DNA of 64,000 nt from contig NZ_FORV01000006.1 of NCBI RefSeq assembly GCF_900114095.1, positions 209,288 through 273,287 on the forward strand, given 5' to 3'. How positions within the stretch are numbered: the stretch's first letter is position 1; every line of letters begins with the position of its first letter. The notes beneath the pieces were generated by a model. It did no database searches, was not told the origin of the DNA, and saw nothing but the letters and a program-made list of their open reading frames with translations. Positions 17,946 through 26,349 of this stretch are shown here, piece after piece. Origin of the DNA: Sphingomonas sp. NFR04. Its GTDB lineage: Bacteria > Pseudomonadota > Alphaproteobacteria > Sphingomonadales > Sphingomonadaceae. Position numbers and translations under genes: made by a program.

Positions 17946-20750
17946 GTGACTCGCAAACCGATTCTGTTGATGGGCGTGGCCCTGATCGCGCTCGCCGGCG
18001 CCGCACCGGCTTGGGCACAATCCGACGCAAGTGCTGGCGAAACGCCGCAAACGCCGAGCGCGCAGAGCAGTGCGACCGAAGAGGAGATCCTCGTCACCGG
18101 CATCCGCGCCAGCCTCGCCTCGGCGCGCGAGTTCAAGCGCAACTCGGACTCGATCCTCGATGCCATCGTCGCCGAGGACATCGGCAAGTTGCCGGACAAT
18201 AATGCCGCGGAGAGTCTCGCGCGCCTGCCGGGCGTGCAGGTCGGCCGCTATGCCGACGAGGCCTCGGGCATCCTGATCCGCGGCCTGCCGGACGTCGGCA
18301 CGTCGTTCAACGGACGCGAGATCTTCACCGCCGAGAACCGCACCGTGGCGGTGCAGGACTTCCCGGCGGGCGCGCTCGCGGCGCTGGAAGTGTACAAGTC
18401 GGCCACCGCCGATCTGATCGAGCCGGGCCTGGCCGGGCTGGTCAACGTCCGCTCGCGCCGCCCGTTCGACTTCAAGGGGCTGGAGATCGCCGGGGCGATC
18501 CGCGCCTCGTACAACGACCAGTCGAAGAAGACGAACCCCAACGGCAATCTGCTGATCAGCGATCGCTGGAACACGCCGATCGGCGAGATGGGTGCGCTGA
18601 TCAACGTCGCGTACAACCGCTTCTATTACAACAACGCGATCCGCTACACCAACGGCGGGGTCGATCCGGTGGCGAACAGCAAGGCGACGCTGCCCGCGGG
18701 CGAGGCGGCGGACTTCCGCCTGCCGTACAGCGTCGGCCTCTATTATCCGCGCGGGCTGCGCGAACGGCCCTCGGTCAACGGCTCGCTCCAGTGGAAGCCG
18801 GCGCACAATCTCGAAATCTATGCCGACGGCCTGTGGCAGGCGTTCCGCAACCAGGGCTCGACCGAGAGCTTCGACGTGTCGCTGCTGCGCGCGGCGCCGA
18901 AGAATGCAGACGGCGTCGAGGTGCCGCCGAACCTGTTCAACATCGTTCGCGTCCCCGGCGAGCCCAACAAGCTGGTCAGCGTCAGCAAGACCGGCGGCTA
19001 TCCGGCGGAGATGTTCCGATCCACCACCCGCGATTTCACCAACACCTACCAGGCTGCCGCCGGCTTCATCTGGAACACCGGCCGCGCGGTGATCTCGAGC
19101 GACTTCGCCTACACCTTCTCCGAATATGGTGCGAACGAGCGCAGCCTCGATGCGCAGACCACCGGATCGCCCCCGGTCAACGTGATCTTCGAGAAGAACA
19201 AATCGTCGTGGTTCGATCTCGGCAACTACGACATGACCAACCCCGCCAATTATGCGTGGCGCGGCTATTATGAGCGCGAATATTACGTCACCGGCGCGGG
19301 CATCCAGTGGCGCGGCGATGTCGCGCTGGATACCGAGATCGGCTGGCTGCCGAAGATCAAGTTCGGCCTGCGCGCCACGGATCGCGATGCCAAGAAGCGC
19401 CAGGGCAATCGCTATGCCAACACCTCCACGCTGGGCATCGCGCTCGCCAGCCTGCCGACGGGCAATCTGGAGCAGGTGCAGGATGGCTTCCGCGGCGACG
19501 GCCCGCCGTTCCGCAACTGGCTGATGCCGTCCTACGACGCGATCCAGAGCAATGCCGATGCGCTGCGCCAGCTCTCCTACGCGTCGCTCCAGAAGATCGT
19601 CGCCGCCAATCCCAACGACCAGGGATATAAGGACGCGCTGGCGCAGTTCAGCACCCAGGCCATCCCGATGGATCCCTATGGCGGCTTCTATGCCAAGGAA
19701 TCGAGCTACGCCGCCTATGCCTCGGCCGGCTATGCGTTCGACGTGGGCATCCCGATCGACGGCACCGTCGGCGTCCGGATCGTCAATACCGATGGCCGCT
19801 ATGTCGGCACGTCGCGGGTGGTGGCGACCGACGGCACCGTCTCGGCGGTGACCGATACCAACCGGCAGAATTATGTCGACGTGCTGCCGAGCTTCGGGCT
19901 GCGGGCGAAGCTGGCGCAGGGGCTGCAGGCGCGCCTGGGCTTCACCATGACGCGCACCCGGCCCGGCTTCGGCCAGCTCAACCCGGCGTTCAGCCTGACC
20001 CGCAATACCGATACCAGCTCCGGCGGCAACAATTCGCGCTATGCGTTCTTCGGTTCGGGCGGCAACCCCGAGCTCGAGCCGCTGACGTCGAAGAACTACG
20101 ACGCCACGATCGAATATTATTTCGGTCGCAACGGCGCGGTGAGCGGCGCGGTTTTCTACCGCGATCTCAAGGGGTTCATCAACAACTACACCCGCGACGT
20201 CAACGATCCGGTCTATGGCCTGATCCAGATCAGCCGTCCGGAAAATGCCGGCACCGGCAAGATCAAGGGCTTCGAGCTGTCGGCGCAGAGCTTCTTCGAC
20301 TTCCTGCCGGGCTGGCTGAGCGGGTTCGGCACACAGGCCAACCTCACCTATGTCGACGCCAAGAACCAGCTGCCGGCGGCGCTGGGGACGGCCCAGCCGA
20401 TGGTGCCGCTCACCGGCCTGTCGAAATGGTCGTACAACCTCAGCGGCTTCTACGAGCGCGACAAGATCTCGCTACGCCTGTCGTATAATTACCGTAGCTC
20501 GTACATCGACTTCTACAGCCGAAACTCGAACGATCAGCAATATACGGGTCAGAGCGTGCGGCCGATCTCGCGCCTGGACTTCTCGGCCTCGTACACGCCG
20601 TTCGAGAATATCACGCTGACGGCGGAGGTGAACAACATCCTCGCGCAGCCGTTCAGCAACTATCGCTACTTCAACGAAACGCAATATTATCCGATCGATA
20701 CACGCTACGAGGGGCGCTACTACAGCGCCGGCGTGCGCTTCCGCTTCTGA
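17946..20750 (+). CDS. TonB-dependent receptor, Xanthomonas/Caulobacter type
   Basis: 934 residues from a GTG with AGGGGAGG upstream. Signal peptide cleaved near AWA-Q (residue 24/25). The plug domain begins EEILVTGIRASLASARE and SILDAIVAEDIGKLPDNNAA, the signature of the Xanth-Caul TonB receptor subfamily. Then a 22-strand barrel ending in a terminal aromatic (GVRFRF). It imports a ligand across the outer membrane using TonB energy; this subfamily often takes up saccharides or related compounds, but no catabolic genes lie next to it, so the ligand is unknown. Confidence 0.93.
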   Translation: MTRKPILLMGVALIALAGAAPAWAQSDASAGETPQTPSAQSSATEEEILVTGIRASLASAREFKRNSDSILDAIVAEDIGKLPDNNAAESLARLPGVQVGRYADEASGILIRGLPDVGTSFNGREIFTAENRTVAVQDFPAGALAALEVYKSATADLIEPGLAGLVNVRSRRPFDFKGLEIAGAIRASYNDQSKKTNPNGNLLISDRWNTPIGEMGALINVAYNRFYYNNAIRYTNGGVDPVANSKATLPAGEAADFRLPYSVGLYYPRGLRERPSVNGSLQWKPAHNLEIYADGLWQAFRNQGSTESFDVSLLRAAPKNADGVEVPPNLFNIVRVPGEPNKLVSVSKTGGYPAEMFRSTTRDFTNTYQAAAGFIWNTGRAVISSDFAYTFSEYGANERSLDAQTTGSPPVNVIFEKNKSSWFDLGNYDMTNPANYAWRGYYEREYYVTGAGIQWRGDVALDTEIGWLPKIKFGLRATDRDAKKRQGNRYANTSTLGIALASLPTGNLEQVQDGFRGDGPPFRNWLMPSYDAIQSNADALRQLSYASLQKIVAANPNDQGYKDALAQFSTQAIPMDPYGGFYAKESSYAAYASAGYAFDVGIPIDGTVGVRIVNTDGRYVGTSRVVATDGTVSAVTDTNRQNYVDVLPSFGLRAKLAQGLQARLGFTMTRTRPGFGQLNPAFSLTRNTDTSSGGNNSRYAFFGSGGNPELEPLTSKNYDATIEYYFGRNGAVSGAVFYRDLKGFINNYTRDVNDPVYGLIQISRPENAGTGKIKGFELSAQSFFDFLPGWLSGFGTQANLTYVDAKNQLPAALGTAQPMVPLTGLSKWSYNLSGFYERDKISLRLSYNYRSSYIDFYSRNSNDQQYTGQSVRPISRLDFSASYTPFENITLTAEVNNILAQPFSNYRYFNETQYYPIDTRYEGRYYSAGVRFRF

Positions 20751-20779
20751 GACCCGGACTTCCGGTTCCTTCCCCCTGC

Positions 20780-20806
20780 GCCCGGCTTCGGCCGGGCGAT
20801 TTTTTT
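20780..20806 (+). terminator. Intrinsic terminator after the TonB receptor gene
   Basis: Stem GCCCGGC / GCCGGGC with a TTCG loop, then GATTTTTTT. Immediately adjoins the end of the convergent hydrolase gene. Confidence 0.92.
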
Positions 20807-21707
20807 AGAGCGGTCGGGCGGCGAGCCATTCGAGCAGCGCGGCGGTCACCTCCTCGGGTTTTTCCCAGGGCGCGAAATGGCCGCCGTCGCGGATCTGCAC
20901 GACGCGATAGTCGGGGATCAGCGTCTCCAGCCCGTCGAGCAGGCACGGCAGCAGCCCGCGATCGCGCATGCCCCAGATCACCAGGGTCGGCTGGGGCTGG
21001 AGCGGGAAGGGGCCGTCGATCCAGCTCGGCCGCGGGGGATCCTCGTCCATCGCCGGCACCACGATCTGGGTCGCGCGATACCAGTTGAGCATCGCGGTGA
21101 GCGCGCCGGGCTGGCTCCATTGCTCGAGATAGATTGCCCGCTCCTCGGGCGGCACCGTTACCTGGAGATGTTCGCCGAACAGCGACAGCAGGAACTGCTC
21201 GAGCCCCGTCTTGTCCGGCGCGCGATCGAGCTCGGTCTCGCGGAAGAAGCGGATATATTGGCTGGCGCGGCGCTGGCCGGGATCGTCGAACAGCTTGCGC
21301 TGGAAGACCTGGGGGTGCGGCGCGTTGATGATCACCAGCCGGGCGACCCGCTTGGGTTCGCGCAGCGCCGCCATCCAGGCGATCGCGCCGCCCCAGTCAT
21401 GCCCTACCAGCGTGAAACGGTCGACGCCCAGCGAATCGGCGAGCGCGAACACGTCGGCGGCGATCCTGTCCGCTGCATAGGCTTCGACACCCTCGGGCTT
21501 GGACGAGCCGGCATAGCCGCGCTGGTCCGGCGCGATCACGAAATAGCGGTCGGCGAGCGCCGGAATCTGGTGCCGCCAGGTGCGGTGCGATTCCGGGAAG
21601 CCATGGAGCAGGATCACGGGCGGGTTGGCAGGATCTCCCGCGAGCGCGACGTTGAGCGTCACGCCCGTCGCTAGCGGCAGGCTAGTCTGTCGAATTGCAG
21701 TCACACG
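20805..21707 (-). CDS. Alpha/beta hydrolase, epoxide hydrolase-like
   Basis: About 300 residues. HGFPESH oxyanion motif, nucleophile elbow GHDWGG with Asp as nucleophile, acid in WGMRDRGL and His in GGHFAPWEKPEE: the pattern of soluble epoxide hydrolases and haloalkane dehalogenases, with HGxP favouring epoxide hydrolase. GTG at 21707 has AGGGAG 6 bp upstream and is preferred over GTG at 21731. Single gene; natural substrate unknown. Confidence 0.88.
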   Translation of the reverse strand, partial: RVTAIRQTSLPLATGVTLNVALAGDPANPPVILLHGFPESHRTWRHQIPALADRYFVIAPDQRGYAGSSKPEGVEAYAADRIAADVFALADSLGVDRFTLVGHDWGGAIAWMAALREPKRVARLVIINAPHPQVFQRKLFDDPGQRRASQYIRFFRETELDRAPDKTGLEQFLLSLFGEHLQVTVPPEERAIYLEQWSQPGALTAMLNWYRATQIVVPAMDEDPPRPSWIDGPFPLQPQPTLVIWGMRDRGLLPCLLDGLETLIPDYRVVQIRDGGHFAPWEKPEEVTAALLEWLAARPL

Positions 21708-21804
21708 GCTCTCCCTGTTCCTGTCCGGCACCGCCTCCGTGCCGTCCAGTCTCTGCCCTGGCTCTAGATGCGCCGGTTGGGCGAAAGCCGCAAGTAAAGG
21801 AAAA

Positions 21805-22704
21805 CTAGGGGTAACTTACCGTCTTAGGAACCTCGGGGATGGGGATGAATTCCTTGTCGTCATTCGGCACCTTGGGGAAGGCGCCGGCCTTCCAGTCTTC
21901 CTTCGCCTGGTTGATCCGATCGCGGTTCGAGCTGACGAAATTCCACCAGACATGGCGCGGCGTCTTGAACGCCTCGCCGCCGCAGAACATCACCCGCGCA
22001 CCGCGTTCGGAGCGCAGCGTCGCGCGGATGCCGGGGCGGAGCAGATAGAGCGTCATCGGCAGCAGCGGCATGCCGTCGAGGCTGGCGTCGCCCATCGCGA
22101 CATAGAGTGCGCGCTCGTCCGCCACCGCGTCGATGGGGATGCTCGCGCCGCCGTCGAGGACGATATCGCCATAGATGGTCTGGGCATAGGTGGTGGTCGG
22201 CGCGGCGGCGCCCCACAGCTCCCCCATGATCACCCGGGCGCGGGCGCCATGCGCCTCGATGACCGGCAGATCGGCGGCGGCGACATGCTCGAAGGCGGGG
22301 TCCATTTCCTCCACCGCTTCGGGCAGCGCGAGCCAGGTCTGGATACCGGAGAGCTCGGGGCCTTTCTCGCGCTCGGCCGAGGGCGAGCGTTCCGAATGGA
22401 CGATGCCGTGGCCGGCGGTCATCAGGTTCACCGCGCCCGGCTCGATCGTGGCGTAGGTGCCGAGCGAGTCGCGATGGTCGAGCGCGCCTGCGAACAGATA
22501 GGTGACGGTGCTGAGGTTGATGTGCGGGTGCGGGCGCACGTCGATGCCGGTGCCGACGTCGAGGATCGCCGGGCCCATCTGGTCGAAGAAGATGAATGGC
22601 CCCACCATGGTGCGCGGCCGCGAGGGGAGGGTGCGATGCACCTTGAAGCCGCCCAGGTCGTGCGTGGTCGGCTCGATCGTCTGGATCACCAGGTCGTCGC
22701 GCAT
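21805..22704 (-). CDS. Pirin family protein
   Basis: 299 residues, bicupin. Metal ligands in RPHPHINLSTVTYLF and MTAGHGIVHSER, the conserved pirin set. Bacterial pirins act as quercetin 2,3-dioxygenases or as regulators of metabolic enzymes; either is possible. GGAGA lies 6 bp before the ATG. Divergent from the PepSY operon. Confidence 0.93.
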   Translation of the reverse strand: MRDDLVIQTIEPTTHDLGGFKVHRTLPSRPRTMVGPFIFFDQMGPAILDVGTGIDVRPHPHINLSTVTYLFAGALDHRDSLGTYATIEPGAVNLMTAGHGIVHSERSPSAEREKGPELSGIQTWLALPEAVEEMDPAFEHVAAADLPVIEAHGARARVIMGELWGAAAPTTTYAQTIYGDIVLDGGASIPIDAVADERALYVAMGDASLDGMPLLPMTLYLLRPGIRATLRSERGARVMFCGGEAFKTPRHVWWNFVSSNRDRINQAKEDWKAGAFPKVPNDDKEFIPIPEVPKTVSYP

Positions 22705-22817
22705 CGTTGGTCTCCGTGTTTGCTGATGCCGGGATAGCCGCTCAGGCCCGGCACGCCCAGACAAACCAGCGGATAGGATCGGGAACACAGTGTTTCCGAT
22801 GTGGCCGGTACAGCTTG

Positions 22818-22837
22818 TTACAACTCGATCGTTGTAA
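22818..22837. promoter_or_regulatory. Perfect inverted repeat TTACAAC-6-GTTGTAA
   Basis: A 7-6-7 palindrome in the pirin/PepSY intergenic region, next to a Fur-like site. It looks like a binding site for a dimeric repressor such as a TetR-type protein; none is encoded nearby. Confidence 0.5.
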
Positions 22838-22838
22838 A

Positions 22839-22853
22839 TGCGAATCGTTCGCG
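22839..22853. promoter_or_regulatory. Fur-like box upstream of the PepSY-DUF2271-DUF4198-apbE operon
   Basis: TGCGAATCGTTCGCG is a near-perfect palindrome resembling alphaproteobacterial Fur/iron boxes of the TGCGAAT type. It begins 44 bp before the likely start codon. A related box lies upstream of the siderophore receptor at 30942-30968. Confidence 0.5.
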
Positions 22854-22896
22854 TTATCGCATCGGTCCGACCCTAGCCGAGATTCCCGACAACCCG

Positions 22897-23541
22897 ATGC
22901 ACGCCCCGTCTCCTCCCGTCGCGCCGCGCAAGCGCAGCCGCAAGAGCTTCTGGCTCAAGCAGCTCCATACCTGGCACTGGATGAGCTCGGCGATCAGCCT
23001 CATCGGGCTGCTGCTGTTCGCGGTCACCGGCTTCACGCTCAATCATGCGGCGGACATCGAAGGTGCGCCCAGGACGGTGGATCGCGCCGCGCAGCTGCCG
23101 CCCGCGCTGCTGCCGCTGGTCAAGCCCGACGACAAGCCCGATGCCAAGCAGAAGCTGCCCGCGCCGGTCGCGGGCTGGCTGCGCAACAATCTGAAGACGC
23201 CGGCGGAGGGCATCGCCGAATGGTCGGCCGACGAGATCTACCTCGCCCAGCCCCGCCCCGGCGGCGACGGCTGGATCGCGATCGAGCGCGAGACCGGCAA
23301 GGTGACGAGCGAGACCAGTTCGCGCGGCTGGATCGCCTATCTCAACGATCTCCATAAGGGCCGCAATGCCGGCACCGCGTGGAAATGGTTCATCGACGTT
23401 TTCGCCTTCGCATGCCTGGTGTTCACGCTCACCGGGCTGGTGCTGCTGTGGATGCATTCCAAGCATCGCAAGAGCACCTGGCCGCTGGTCGCCGCTGGCC
23501 TCGCCGTTCCTGCGCTGATCGCGCTGTTCCTGGTTCACTAA
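22897..23541 (+). CDS. PepSY-associated membrane protein
   Basis: 214 residues starting MHAPSPP. One membrane span near 28-48, a periplasmic PepSY-like region of about 100 residues, and two spans near 165-185 and 193-212. Conserved-looking histidines flank the spans (KQLHTWHWMSS, LNHAAD, LNDLHKGR), as in PepSY membrane proteins that bind haem or pass electrons through the inner membrane. Next to a flavinylated-type DUF2271 gene and apbE, so an electron-donor role is likely. An in-frame ATG at 22801 would cover the operator sites and is rejected. Confidence 0.82.
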   Translation: MHAPSPPVAPRKRSRKSFWLKQLHTWHWMSSAISLIGLLLFAVTGFTLNHAADIEGAPRTVDRAAQLPPALLPLVKPDDKPDAKQKLPAPVAGWLRNNLKTPAEGIAEWSADEIYLAQPRPGGDGWIAIERETGKVTSETSSRGWIAYLNDLHKGRNAGTAWKWFIDVFAFACLVFTLTGLVLLWMHSKHRKSTWPLVAAGLAVPALIALFLVH

Positions 23542-23551
23542 AGGGGGTTTC

Positions 23552-24076
23552 ATGCAGTTTCGCCTGACCGGACTCACCACCGCCGCGCTCGGCGCCGGCG
23601 CCCTGCTGCCGAACGCGGCGGCGGCGCAGACGATGGACCTGTCGATCGAGTTGCCGCGCATCCGTGTGGCCGAATATCACAAGCCCTATGTCGCGGTGTG
23701 GCTGGAGAAGGAGGGGCAGGCGCCCCGTACGCTCTCCGTCTGGTACGATGTCGACAAGCGCGGCGGCGAGGGCACCAAGTGGCTGCACGAGGTGCGCCAA
23801 TGGTGGCGCGCCTCGGGCCGCACGATGAGCTTCCCCGCCGACGGCATCAGCGGCGCCACCCGCGCGCCGGGGGTGCAGAAACAGCGCCTCGTCGCCGGCA
23901 AGGGCGGCATGCCCGCGCTCACGCCGGGCCAGTATACGCTGGTGGTGGAAGCCGCGCGCGAAGTCGGCGGGCGTGAAGTCGTGCGCCTGCCCTTCGCCTG
24001 GAACGGCAGCAGCGCCACCGCCACTGCCAAGGGTGCCAGCGAGCTCGGCGCCGTTTCGTTCACGCTCAAGCGCTAA
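23552..24076 (+). CDS. DUF2271 periplasmic protein with FMN attachment motif
   Basis: 174 residues with a signal peptide cleaved near AAA-Q (residue 25/26). Residues 97-103 read DGISGAT (23840-23860), matching the ApbE target pattern D-G-x-S/T-G-A-T in which FMN is joined to the final Thr through a phosphoester; Thr103 is thus the predicted attachment site. apbE is two genes downstream. Trp-rich surface around WLHEVRQWWRASG. Probable role: extracytosolic one-electron carrier. AAAGGGGG lies 8 bp before the ATG. Confidence 0.87.
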   Translation: MQFRLTGLTTAALGAGALLPNAAAAQTMDLSIELPRIRVAEYHKPYVAVWLEKEGQAPRTLSVWYDVDKRGGEGTKWLHEVRQWWRASGRTMSFPADGISGATRAPGVQKQRLVAGKGGMPALTPGQYTLVVEAAREVGGREVVRLPFAWNGSSATATAKGASELGAVSFTLKR

Positions 24077-24095
24077 ACTGGGGGGATCCAGCATC

Positions 24096-24989
24096 ATGAA
24101 GTTCCGCAAGCCGCTCTTCGCCCTCGCCGCCGTCACCGCGCTTGCCGCGCCGGCCGCGATCGCCCACCGCATGTGGCTGTTGCCGTCGTCGACGGTGGTC
24201 TCGGGCACCGATAACTGGGTGACCGTCGACGCCGCGGTGTCGAACGACCTGTTCTATTTCGACCATCGCCCGATGGGCGCGCTCCCCACGATCACCCAGC
24301 CCGACGGCACCGAGGGCAAGGCCGAGCATCACAATGTCGGCCAGTTCCGCGCGACCTTCGACGTGCACCTCACCCAGCAGGGCACCTATCGCATCGCTGT
24401 GGTGAACCAGGGCGTGTTCGGCCGCTACACGCTCAACGGCGAGACCAAGATGCTGCCGCGCGGCACCACCAAGGCGCAGCTCGCCACCGCGATCCCGGCG
24501 GGCGCCACCGACGTGCAGACCAGCGAAATGCTCGCCCGCAACGAGATCTTCGTGACGCAGGGCGCGCCGACCAATACCGTGTTCAAGCCGACCGACGAGG
24601 GCATCGAGCTGGTGCCGGTGACCCACCCGAACGACCTTGTCGCCAATGAGCCCGCGACCTTCCAGTTCCTGCTCGACGGCAAGCCGGCCTCGGGCCTGTA
24701 CGTCACCACCATCCTCGGCGGCGGCCGCTACCGCGCGGCGCCCAAGCAGATGGAGCAGCGCACCGATGCTTCGGGCAAGGTGACGATTCGCTGGCCGGAA
24801 GCGGGCATGTACTGGATCAACGTGACGCCCAATGCGCCGCGGCCCGAGGGTGAAGGCGAGGGGCCGCGTCCGCAGGCGCAGGCCGGGGCAGGGGCGCCGC
24901 GTCCCGAGGGTGGACCGCAGGGCATGCGGGGCGTTCCCTCCGGCCGCCGCGTCAGCTACACGACCACGCTGGAGGTACTGGCACCCTGA
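24096..24989 (+). CDS. DUF4198 family exported protein
   Basis: 297 residues, signal peptide MKFRKPLFALAAVTALAAPA-AIA. Cleavage after Ala23 would leave His24 as the first mature residue (HRMWLLPS), the arrangement seen in DUF4198/NikM-type and other metal-binding proteins. Two Ig-like beta domains follow and a Pro/Gly/Glu-rich stretch near residues 247-280. Family members are tied to metal (Ni/Co) uptake; here it lies between a flavoprotein gene and apbE. Ribosome binding site GGGGGATCC. Confidence 0.82.
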   Translation: MKFRKPLFALAAVTALAAPAAIAHRMWLLPSSTVVSGTDNWVTVDAAVSNDLFYFDHRPMGALPTITQPDGTEGKAEHHNVGQFRATFDVHLTQQGTYRIAVVNQGVFGRYTLNGETKMLPRGTTKAQLATAIPAGATDVQTSEMLARNEIFVTQGAPTNTVFKPTDEGIELVPVTHPNDLVANEPATFQFLLDGKPASGLYVTTILGGGRYRAAPKQMEQRTDASGKVTIRWPEAGMYWINVTPNAPRPEGEGEGPRPQAQAGAGAPRPEGGPQGMRGVPSGRRVSYTTTLEVLAP

Positions 24990-25087
24990 TCGCCGACGCT
25001 CGTATTGCTGTTCCCGAGAGCCTGTCGCCGGCGGCGTTCCACCGGCGGCGATCGGCTGCGCCCGTCGCCACCTTTGGCGGCGCGACG

Positions 25088-25981
25088 ATGGGCACCACCT
25101 GGCGGCTGGTCGTCGTCGACCCGCCCGAGGATATTCGCGACACCGTCGAGGCGGTGCTGGCGCGGATGATCGCCGAGTTCAGCCATTGGGAGCCGGGCTC
25201 GCGTATCGGCCGGTTCAACCGCGGGATGCTAGGCTATTGGCAGCCGCTCTCGCCCGAGGCGGTACGTGTACTCGACGCGGCGCTGTCGGTCCATGCGGCG
25301 AGCGGCGGTGCGTTCGATCCGGCTGCGGGGGTACTCGCCGACCTGTGGGGCTTCGGCCCCGCCGGCCCGCGCGACGACGTGCCCAGCGCCTATGCGATCG
25401 GCGAGGCCAAGGTCATGTCCGGCGCGCGGCACCTGGAGTTCGATTCCGAACAGCGCCGCATCCGCCGGCGCGAGGCGGTGCAGATCGACCTTTCCGGCAT
25501 CGCCAAGGGCTATGCGGTGGACGCCGTGGCCGAGCGGCTGCTCGCGCTGGGCATCGAGGATTTCCTGATCGAGATCGGCGGCGAGCTGCGCGGCGAGGGG
25601 ATCAAGCCCGACGGCCAGCCCTGGTGGGTCGAGCTGGAGCCGGTGCCGGACAGCACGCTTGCGCCGCTCCGCGTGGCGCTGCACGGTCTGTCGGTCGCGA
25701 CCTCGGGCGACTATCGCCGCTTCTTCGAACGCGACGGGCGCCGCTACGCGCACAGCATCGATCCGCGCACCGGCTGGCCGATCGACAACCAGGTGGTCTC
25801 GGTCTCGGTGCTGCACCGCGAGGCGATGCTGGCGGATGCCTGGGCGACGGCCCTGACCGTGCTGGGGCCCGCGGGCATGGCGCTCGCCGAGCAGCAGGGG
25901 CTGGCCGCGCACATGGTGACGCGCGAGGGGCAGGCCTTTTCCGAGCGGATCTCCGCCAGTTTGCAGGCGATGCTCGGCTGA
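25088..25981 (+). CDS. apbE: FAD:protein FMN transferase ApbE, start uncertain
   Basis: 297 residues from the first ATG, but that codon falls inside the conserved TMGTTW motif, so the true start is upstream. The frame is open back through 24986, with GGAGGT at 24971-24976 suiting a CTG or ATC start near 24986-24991 (or ATT at 25004); no ATG or GTG is available. ApbE moves FMN from FAD to Thr/Ser of target proteins. Motifs for Mg/FAD: DLSGIAKGYAVDAVAE, EIGGELRGEG, SVATSGDYRRFF, HSIDPRTGWPI. No signal peptide is seen even with the extension, unusual for a family that often acts in the periplasm. Its obvious substrate is the DUF2271 protein. Confidence 0.92.
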   Translation: MGTTWRLVVVDPPEDIRDTVEAVLARMIAEFSHWEPGSRIGRFNRGMLGYWQPLSPEAVRVLDAALSVHAASGGAFDPAAGVLADLWGFGPAGPRDDVPSAYAIGEAKVMSGARHLEFDSEQRRIRRREAVQIDLSGIAKGYAVDAVAERLLALGIEDFLIEIGGELRGEGIKPDGQPWWVELEPVPDSTLAPLRVALHGLSVATSGDYRRFFERDGRRYAHSIDPRTGWPIDNQVVSVSVLHREAMLADAWATALTVLGPAGMALAEQQGLAAHMVTREGQAFSERISASLQAMLG

Positions 25982-26349
25982 GCCGATCCCGCCGAATATC
26001 GGAAATGTGCCTTCCGGATTCGCTTGCGCACCGCAACAAAAGGCGTAGATTCGCGCCTACATTCGGTGCTGCACAAGGAGCAGGGATCAACGACGTTTTG
26101 GCTTGAGCTGTAGGATTGTGGGATTGCCGGTCTTCCCGGCATCTGTTCCGCGATTTGGCTGTTGCTGTGTCGTCCTGCCTGCGCAACCGAAGCCTTTCGG
26201 CCGCGCATCCCGCCCGACCTCCACCTGACCATCGACCAACGGTCCGATCAGTTCGGCCGCGTGCATCCGCGCGGGGGCGACATTGGGGTCGCCCCCGCCC
26301 GAACGTGGCGCGGGAGGACGCTTCTCCTCCATCTTCATGGACTTGAGAA
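25982..26349. other. Non-coding stretch between apbE and the SPFH gene
   Basis: No convincing gene on either strand. Short frames (for example 26087-26356 on the minus strand) have no recognisable domain or ribosome binding site. A small hairpin GCCGGTCTTCCCGGC lies near 26128 and GGGGGCGACATTGGGGTCGCCCCC near 26274-26297, a strong stem that could attenuate the downstream gene. Confidence 0.5.
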
